From Bosea beijingensis (GTDB taxonomy: Bacteria; Pseudomonadota; Alphaproteobacteria; Rhizobiales; Beijerinckiaceae): DNA of 64,000 bases. The stretch is from the NCBI RefSeq assembly GCF_030758975.1, contig NZ_CP132359.1, positions 2,062,811 to 2,126,810 on the forward strand. Reading direction: 5' to 3'. Positions 58,910 through 64,000 of the stretch are shown here, piece after piece (the stretch's first letter is position 1; each line of letters begins with the position of its first letter). Under the pieces are notes generated by a model. That model saw nothing but the letters and a program-made list of their open reading frames with translations, had not been told where the DNA came from and searched no databases. Both the position numbers and the translations under genes were made by a program.

Positions 58910-60079
58910 TTAAAGTCCGCGTGCCCGGGCCGCCGCGCCGATGAAGCCGCGCGTCGTGGCGAAGAGATTGGGCTCTTCCAGCAGGAAGGCGTCGTGACCC
59001 TTGTCGCTCTCCAGCTCGACGAAGGAGACCGAGGCGCCGGCCGCGTTCAGCGCATGCACGATCGCGCGCGAATCCGCTGTCGGGAACAGCCAGTCCGAGG
59101 TGAAGGAGGCCACGCAGAAGCGCGTCTTCGTGCCTGCGAAAGCCCGGGCCAGCACGCCGTCATGATCGGCGGCGAGGTCGAAATAATCCATCGCCCGCGT
59201 CACGTAGAGATAGGAATTGGCGTCGAAGCGCTCGACGAAGCTCAGCCCCTGGTGGCGGAGATAGCTCTCCACCTGAAAGTCTGCATCGAAGGAGAAGGTC
59301 GGCGCCTCCCGGTCCTGCAGCTTGCGGCCGAACTTGCGGTGCAGAGCCTGCTCCGAGAGATAGGTGATGTGCGCGCCCATCCGCGCGACCGAGAGCCCCT
59401 TGGCCGGGCGCGTGCCTTCTTCGAGATAGCGCCCCTGCCGCCATTCGGGATCGGCCATCACCGCCTGCCGGCCGACCTCGTGGAAGGCGATGTTCTGGGC
59501 CGAGTGCTTGGCGCCGGTCGCCAGCGGTAGCGCCGAGAACACGCGGTTCGGATAGCTCGCCGCCCATTGCAGCACCTGCATGCCGCCCATCGAGCCACCG
59601 GCGACGCAGAACAGAGTTTCGATACCCAGCGAGTCGACGAGCGCGGCCTGCGCCCGCACCATGTCGCGGATGGTCACGACCGGGAAGGACAGACCCCATG
59701 GCTTGCCGGTTGTCGGGTCGGTGGAAGCCGGCCCGGTCGTGCCGGTACAGCCGCCGATGACATTGGCTGAGATCACGAAGAAGCGGTCGGTATCGACAGG
59801 CTTGCCCGGCCCGATCATCGCGGTCCACCAGCCGCCCTTGCCGGTGATCGGGTTGCGGCTCGCGACATATTGGTCGCCGGTCAGCGCGTGGCAGACGAGA
59901 ATGGCGTTCGACTTGTCGGCGTTCAACGTGCCGTAGGTCTGGTAGGCGATCTGCCAGTGGTCGAGCACGACGCCGCAATCCATCAGCAAGGGCGTGTCGG
60001 GCCCGAAGCGCGCGACCGGACTGGACGGCTCGTTCGCCTCCTTCTGCGGATCGGCCAGGCTGGGGGAGAGATCGCTCAT
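58910..60079 (-). CDS. metX: Homoserine O-acetyltransferase
   Basis: 389-aa alpha/beta-hydrolase that activates homoserine for methionine synthesis. The nucleophile is Ser163 in GGSMGGMQ; the charge-relay Asp ([10 protein letters not shown]) and His ([14 protein letters not shown]) lie near the C-terminus. Relatives with this fold may use acetyl- or succinyl-CoA. A TTGACA box lies at 60165-60170 on the minus strand in its leader, without a clear -10. I could not recognise a SAM riboswitch there. Divergent from the chorismate mutase gene. Confidence 0.94.
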   Translation of the reverse strand: MSDLSPSLADPQKEANEPSSPVARFGPDTPLLMDCGVVLDHWQIAYQTYGTLNADKSNAILVCHALTGDQYVASRNPITGKGGWWTAMIGPGKPVDTDRFFVISANVIGGCTGTTGPASTDPTTGKPWGLSFPVVTIRDMVRAQAALVDSLGIETLFCVAGGSMGGMQVLQWAASYPNRVFSALPLATGAKHSAQNIAFHEVGRQAVMADPEWRQGRYLEEGTRPAKGLSVARMGAHITYLSEQALHRKFGRKLQDREAPTFSFDADFQVESYLRHQGLSFVERFDANSYLYVTRAMDYFDLAADHDGVLARAFAGTKTRFCVASFTSDWLFPTADSRAIVHALNAAGASVSFVELESDKGHDAFLLEEPNLFATTRGFIGAAARARGL

Positions 60080-60248
60080 ATCGTCCGCTTCGACAGTAGG
60101 ATTTGTCTTGCCGGTCCAGGCGTTCGGAAAATCGAACTCTAGCGATGACTTGCCGAAGCGCTCCTGTCAACGCGGGACTGCGCAGCCGGCTTTGCCAAGG
60201 CGCGGCGGGAGCGCTAAGGAGCGTGGCCTTGCCGGAAAGCGCGTTGCC

Positions 60249-61082
60249 ATGACCGAAGCCGCCCCCACCACCCTCGCCGATCTGCGCGCGGGTATCGATC
60301 GTATCGACAGCGAGATGCATGCGCTGCTGATGGAGCGTTCGCAGATCATCGAGACGCTGATCTCGATCAAGAAGACCCAAGCCTCGGGTTCTGCTTTCCG
60401 TCCCGGCCGCGAGGCCGACATCATGAAGCGCCTCGCGCTCAGCCATAAGGGCCTGCTGCCGCTCGACACGGTCGAGAGCGTCTGGCGCATCATCATCGCG
60501 ACCTTCACCTATGTGCAGGCGAACTATTCCGTTCACGCCGACACGTCCGGCGGCGATGCGGCGATGCGCGATTCCGCCCGCTTCCATTTCGGCTTCACCG
60601 TGCCCTACCTCCCGCATGAGGATGCGCGCTCCGTCATCCGGGCCGTGGCGGAATCGGCCGGCGATCTCGGCATCTTCCGCATGGACCAGGGCGCCAGCGC
60701 CGGCATCTGGTGGCGCGACCTGATCGGGCCGGATGCGCCCAAGATCATCGCGCGCCTGCCTTTTGTCGAGCGGCCGAACCATCCGGCGGGAACACCGGTC
60801 TACTGCATCGCCAAGCCATTGGCGGACGCTGCCGTGCGCGAGATCGTGCTTTACGCCGCCCGCGTCGAACGCTGGTCTGAAAACCTGCGCCACGGCCTCG
60901 CCGAGCATCTGGCGGAGGTCTCGGCCTCTGCCGCCGACGGCTCGCATCTCTCGCTTCTGGTCGCGGCCTCCGGCGAGGTCGACCAGGCCGCGATCCGGCA
61001 GGCGCTCGTGCCGGCGGGCCTCAGCGACTTCGCCGAGGTTGGCAGCCACGCCGCCCGCTTCTCCGTCAAATCCGCCCGCTGA
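60249..61082 (+). CDS. Chorismate mutase with an uncharacterised C-terminal domain
   Basis: 277 aa. The AroQ helical domain (about 8-95) begins [19 protein letters not shown] and has the RxxI and KK-type active-site residues. Residues 100-277 form a second domain I do not recognise ([16 protein letters not shown] at about 110-125, [11 protein letters not shown] at about 149-159); it may sense an aromatic amino acid. The gene converts chorismate to prephenate. Start at 60249 follows GGAAAG; the longer frame overlaps metX. hisC follows 41 bases on. Confidence 0.85.
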   Translation: MTEAAPTTLADLRAGIDRIDSEMHALLMERSQIIETLISIKKTQASGSAFRPGREADIMKRLALSHKGLLPLDTVESVWRIIIATFTYVQANYSVHADTSGGDAAMRDSARFHFGFTVPYLPHEDARSVIRAVAESAGDLGIFRMDQGASAGIWWRDLIGPDAPKIIARLPFVERPNHPAGTPVYCIAKPLADAAVREIVLYAARVERWSENLRHGLAEHLAEVSASAADGSHLSLLVAASGEVDQAAIRQALVPAGLSDFAEVGSHAARFSVKSAR

Positions 61083-61123
61083 ACGGGCTGGCATCGCTTA
61101 CTGCTGCAGCAAGGTCAATCGTC

Positions 61124-62218
61124 ATGGCGACCCGTCCTGTCCCGCGTTCCGGCGTCCTCGATATCGAGGCCTATGTCCCCGGCAAATCCGCCGCGCCCGC
61201 CGGCGTGAAGCTGCACAAGCTTTCTTCCAACGAGACGCCGCTCGGCCCGAGTCCCAAGGCCATCGCCGCCTTCGAGGGCCTCGCTGCCAAGCTGGAGCTC
61301 TACCCCGACGGCACCTCGACCAAGCTCAAGCAGGCGATCGCCGGCCGCTATGGCCTCGACCCCCAACGGATCATCTGCGGCAACGGCTCGGATGAACTGC
61401 TGGAGCTCGTCACCAAGGCCTATCTCGGCGCCGGCGACGAGGGCATCTACAGCCAGTACGGCTTCCTGGTTTACCGCATCGCCATCCTCGCCATGGGCGG
61501 CAAGCCGGTCATCGTGCCCGAGAAGAACTATACGGCCGATGTCGACGGCATCCTCGCCGCGGTGACGCCGAAGACGAAGATCGTCTTCCTCGCCAACCCC
61601 AACAACCCGACCGGCACCTATCTGCCCTTCGACGAGGTCAAGCGCTTGCAGGCCGGCCTGCCGCCTGACGTCCTGCTCGTGCTCGACGCGGCCTATGCCG
61701 AATATGTCCGCCGCAACGACTACGCCTCCGGCATCGAGCTCGTCGCCGAGAGCGAGAATGTCGTGATGACCCGCACCTTCTCGAAGATCTACGGTCTCGC
61801 CAATCTGCGCATCGGCTGGATGTATGCGCCGGCGCATATCATCGACGCGCTCGAACGCATCCGCGGCCCGTTCAACGTGAATGGCGCCGCGATCGATGCC
61901 GGCGCCGCCGCCGTCGCCGACGAGGCGCATGTCGCCGCCGCGCTCGAGCACAACGAGAAGTGGCTCGCCTGGACGACGGCAGAACTGGAGAAGCTCGGAC
62001 TTACCGTCACGCCGTCGGTCGGCAATTTCGTGCTGATTCATTTCACCAGGACGGCCGGCAAGACCGCCAAGGATGCCGACGCCTTCCTGACCCAGCGCGG
62101 CCTGATCCTGCGCGCCGTCGGCGGCTATGGCCTGCCGGACGCGCTGCGCATGACCATCGGCAGCGAAGAGGCGAACCGCCTCGTCGTCGCCGCTCTCACC
62201 GATTTCCTCAAGGCGTGA
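61124..62218 (+). CDS. hisC: Histidinol-phosphate / aromatic aminotransferase HisC
   Basis: 364-aa PLP enzyme. The PLP Lys221 is in [24 protein letters not shown] (157-165) and SSNETPLGP (34-42) are family motifs. In a cluster with chorismate mutase and tyrC it probably transaminates aromatic oxo acids as well as, or in place of, histidinol phosphate. tyrC follows after five bases. Confidence 0.92.
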   Translation: MATRPVPRSGVLDIEAYVPGKSAAPAGVKLHKLSSNETPLGPSPKAIAAFEGLAAKLELYPDGTSTKLKQAIAGRYGLDPQRIICGNGSDELLELVTKAYLGAGDEGIYSQYGFLVYRIAILAMGGKPVIVPEKNYTADVDGILAAVTPKTKIVFLANPNNPTGTYLPFDEVKRLQAGLPPDVLLVLDAAYAEYVRRNDYASGIELVAESENVVMTRTFSKIYGLANLRIGWMYAPAHIIDALERIRGPFNVNGAAIDAGAAAVADEAHVAAALEHNEKWLAWTTAELEKLGLTVTPSVGNFVLIHFTRTAGKTAKDADAFLTQRGLILRAVGGYGLPDALRMTIGSEEANRLVVAALTDFLKA

Positions 62219-62223
62219 CCGAG

Positions 62224-63162
62224 ATGGCGGAAAGCTTCGCGCCGCGCCTGCCCACACCGGTCTTCGCTCGCCTCGCCATCATCGGCATCGGGCTGATTGG
62301 TTCATCGATCGCGCGCGCGGCGAAGGAGCTGAACCTTGCCGGCACGATCGTGCTGGCCGATCGCGACGAAGCCGTCCGCAAGCGGGCACGCGAGCTCGGC
62401 CTCGGCCATGTTGTCGCGGAGACGGCGGCGGAAGCGGCCCACGATGCCGATCACATCATCTTCTGCGTTCCCGTCGGCGCCTGCGGGCCGGTTGCGGCCG
62501 AGATCGCCAGCGAGCTGAAGCCTGGCGCGATCGTCTCCGATGTCGGCTCGGTCAAGGGCTCGGTCGTCGATGCCGTCTCGCCGCATCTGCCGGAAGGCGT
62601 CGCCTTCGTGCCGGCCCATCCGGTGGCGGGCACCGAGAATTCCGGCCCCGATGCCGGCTTCCCGAGCCTCTTCCTCAATCGCTGGTGCATCCTGACCCCC
62701 CCGGAAGGCACCGACGCTGCGGCCATCGCAAAGACCCGCCAGTTCTGGGAGGGGATGGGCGCGCTGGTCGAGGTGATGAGCGCGCAGCATCATGACCTCG
62801 TGCTCGCCGTCACCAGCCATCTGCCGCATCTCATCGCCTACAACATCGTCGGCACGGCCGAGGACCTGGAGGCAGTGACGCAGTCCGAAGTGATCAAGTT
62901 CTCGGCCGGCGGCTTCCGCGATTTCACTCGCATCGCGGCCTCCGATCCGACGATGTGGCGCGACGTCTTCCTGCACAACAAGGAAGCGGTGCTGGAGATG
63001 CTCGGCCGCTTCAACGAGGACCTCGCCCTGCTCACCCGCGCCATCCGCTATGGCGACGGCGAGACCCTGCACAAGCACTTCACCCGCACGCGCGCGATCC
63101 GTCGCGGCATCGTCGCGCTTGGCCAGGAGAAGCCGGAGACGGAGAAGCTGCGCAAGGATTGA
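62224..63162 (+). CDS. tyrC: Prephenate/arogenate dehydrogenase
   Basis: 312-aa NAD(P)-dependent enzyme of tyrosine synthesis. The Rossmann motif is IIGIGLIGSSIARAA (about 18-32). HPVAGTENSGPDAGFPSLF (about 139-157) and SHLPHLIAYNIVG are the substrate-domain motifs. It completes the chorismate mutase-hisC-tyrC cluster. The start at 62224 gives the normal N-terminus; the frame runs further upstream inside hisC. Confidence 0.93.
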   Translation: MAESFAPRLPTPVFARLAIIGIGLIGSSIARAAKELNLAGTIVLADRDEAVRKRARELGLGHVVAETAAEAAHDADHIIFCVPVGACGPVAAEIASELKPGAIVSDVGSVKGSVVDAVSPHLPEGVAFVPAHPVAGTENSGPDAGFPSLFLNRWCILTPPEGTDAAAIAKTRQFWEGMGALVEVMSAQHHDLVLAVTSHLPHLIAYNIVGTAEDLEAVTQSEVIKFSAGGFRDFTRIAASDPTMWRDVFLHNKEAVLEMLGRFNEDLALLTRAIRYGDGETLHKHFTRTRAIRRGIVALGQEKPETEKLRKD

Positions 63163-63252
63163 CAGCTTCGGACCAGGCCGTGCGGAGGCACTGTGCATGA
63201 CGGCGAGATTGGCTTGCCAAGCCCGGCGCCTACTGGTACAGCGCCACCCGTT

Positions 63253-63328
63253 GCCGCTTTAGCTCAGCTGGTAGAGCACCTCATTCGTAATGAGGGGGTC
63301 GGGGGTTCGAATCCCTCAAGCGGCACCA
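63253..63328 (+). tRNA. tRNA-Thr(CGU)
   Basis: A complete 76-base tRNA. Acceptor arms GCCGCTT and AAGCGGC pair, the D-arm AGCTCAGCTGG and T-arm GGTTCGAATCC are present, and the anticodon stem CCTCA/TGAGG encloses TTCGTAA, giving anticodon CGT. CCA is encoded at 63326-63328. Confidence 0.97.
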
Positions 63329-63351
63329 CTTTTACTGCCCAAGACGCCCGC

Positions 63352-63376
63352 AGCCGCCCCGAAAGGGCGGCTTTTT
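63352..63376 (+). terminator. Rho-independent terminator after tRNA-Thr
   Basis: Arms AGCCGCCC (63352-63359) and GGGCGGCT (63365-63372) with a 5-base loop run into five T. Confidence 0.85.
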
Positions 63377-63590
63377 GTTGGGCTTTTACGGGTTCCGCAC
63401 TGTTGTCGCCGCAAAGCTCGGAATATTGCCTAGAACGGCGCCAATTTTTCCCGCGCCGCCTTTCTTGCTTACAAAATAGGCGCGCCCGCATCGCCGCGAC
63501 GGGCGCTTTCCCGGCGGCCAGCCATCCGTTGGCCCGCCGCCTCCTCGAAAATGCCCGTCCGGCCTCATGGAACGGCGGCGACGGAGGTGT

Positions 63591-63606
63591 TGGCACATCG
63601 CTTGCG
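63591..63606 (+). promoter_or_regulatory. Sigma-54 (RpoN) promoter for urtA
   Basis: TGGCAC (63591-63596) and TTGC (63602-63605) place GG and GC exactly ten bases apart, as required for -24/-12 promoters; only the last base of the consensus differs. Transcription should start near 63617, about 65 bases before the urtA start. No enhancer site for NtrC is recognised in the 200 bases upstream, and no other gene is visible between 63377 and 63682. Confidence 0.7.
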
Positions 63607-63682
63607 AAGCTGGGGTTCATGGGCCGCACGGCCCGTCGGCGTCGAGGGGGCGCCGTCAACAACGATCCTTCGGGAGATGGCC

Positions 63683-64000
63683 GTGAACAGCAACCGTCGT
63701 GAATTTCTCGGCACCGCCCTGGCCGGTGCCGCTTTCCTCGGATCGTCCCACCTGCCGGCGGTGGCGCAGCAGGAGACCATCAAGGTCGGCATCCTTCATT
63801 CGCTCTCGGGCACGATGGCGATCTCCGAGACGACGTTGAAGGACGTCATGCTCATGCTCATTGAGGAGCAGAACAAAAAGGGCGGTCTGCTCGGCAAGAA
63901 GCTCGAGGCAGTCGTCGTCGATCCCGCTTCGAACTGGCCGCTCTTCGCCGAGAAGGCGCGCGAGCTGATCACCAAGGACAAGGTCGCGGCCACCTTCGGC
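63683..64000 (+). CDS. urtA: Urea ABC importer substrate-binding protein UrtA (3' part beyond window)
   Basis: The first 106 codons of a periplasmic leucine/urea-binding protein. A Tat-type signal is visible, [16 protein letters not shown], with cleavage near AVAQQE. The mature start [20 protein letters not shown], with TMAIS, is typical of UrtA rather than LivK. I chose the GTG at 63683, six bases after GGGAG; an ATG two codons upstream would sit on top of that ribosome site. A sigma-54 promoter upstream fits nitrogen control. Confidence 0.9.
   Translation, partial: MNSNRREFLGTALAGAAFLGSSHLPAVAQQETIKVGILHSLSGTMAISETTLKDVMLMLIEEQNKKGGLLGKKLEAVVVDPASNWPLFAEKARELITKDKVAATFG

Noticed and set aside
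60080..60248. Possible SAM-II riboswitch in the metX leader
   Set aside because: The position is right for alphaproteobacteria, but I cannot find the conserved pseudoknot sequence elements in the minus-strand leader.
59160..61094. Minus-strand open frame of 644 codons
   Set aside because: It spans the oppositely oriented chorismate mutase gene and an alternative frame of metX; no motifs of its own.
63264..63662. Minus-strand frame ending in GFEPPTPSLRMRCSTS
   Set aside because: That peptide is the well-known false translation of the antisense strand of a tRNA gene; the real feature is tRNA-Thr at 63253-63328.

Overview
The window is high-GC, gene-dense chromosomal DNA from an alphaproteobacterium, most likely a member of the Hyphomicrobiales (Rhizobiales). 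I infer this from the prmC / DUF4167 / clpB gene order, the metX-metW pair, a membrane-anchored CycM-type cytochrome c, an EI-Ntr (ptsP) gene and the codon bias. A Bosea-like genus would fit but cannot be proved from the sequence alone. I see no prophage, insertion sequence, CRISPR array or rRNA. Two genes run off the edges: yejF on the left and urtA on the right.

Layout. 1-5.7 kb: a yejABEF peptide importer (minus strand). 5.9-9.8 kb: cytochrome c, kdsB, pheA, a hotdog thioesterase and nudC. 9.8-15.1 kb: a valine/isobutyrate catabolism cluster (mmsB, acyl-CoA dehydrogenase, a secreted protein of unknown function, mmsA) with a divergent LysR regulator. 15.1-22.7 kb: a REC-REC-GGDEF protein and two ABC importers, neither with its own ATPase gene. 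22.8-25.8 kb: transaldolase, an SDR, an HdeD-like membrane protein and a second secreted protein of unknown function. 25.9-32.8 kb: a lysine/glutarate catabolism block (TPP enzyme, CoA-transferase, gcdH, amaB) with a LysR regulator. 32.9-37.1 kb: an FAD oxidoreductase, DinB, a membrane protein, a LysE exporter and a split chromate transporter. 37.2-42.2 kb: a large periplasmic TPR protein, an M20 peptidase and a TetR/small membrane protein pair with two clear operators. 42.2-46.7 kb: trehalose genes (GH15, otsB, otsA). 46.9-58.3 kb: ptsP, prfA, prmC, DUF4167, MOSC, DUF2293, clpB and an MscS channel. 58.3-63.2 kb: metW-metX, divergent from chorismate mutase-hisC-tyrC. 63.2-64 kb: tRNA-Thr(CGU), then urtA behind a sigma-54-type promoter.

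How the genes work together. Aromatic amino acid synthesis is split between pheA near 7.5 kb and the chorismate mutase-hisC-tyrC cluster near 61 kb. Branched-chain and lysine carbon are degraded by two separate acyl-CoA dehydrogenase/aldehyde dehydrogenase clusters, each beside its own LysR gene. Regulatory DNA is readable at several places: the TetR operators near 41.9 kb, a palindrome at the lysR gene near 31.8 kb, a LacI-type palindrome near 19.46 kb, a heat-shock-like promoter before clpB and the sigma-54 promoter before urtA. A dispersed two-hairpin repeat with GTCAT...ATGAC ends occurs in at least three intergenic gaps.

I found no convincing new multi-gene system. The most original signals are two unlinked secreted proteins that share a gap-free 29-residue motif, an operon-embedded secreted protein in valine catabolism, a duplicated Cys-pair TPR protein, the uncharacterised C-terminal half of the chorismate mutase, and prmC lacking a normal start codon.
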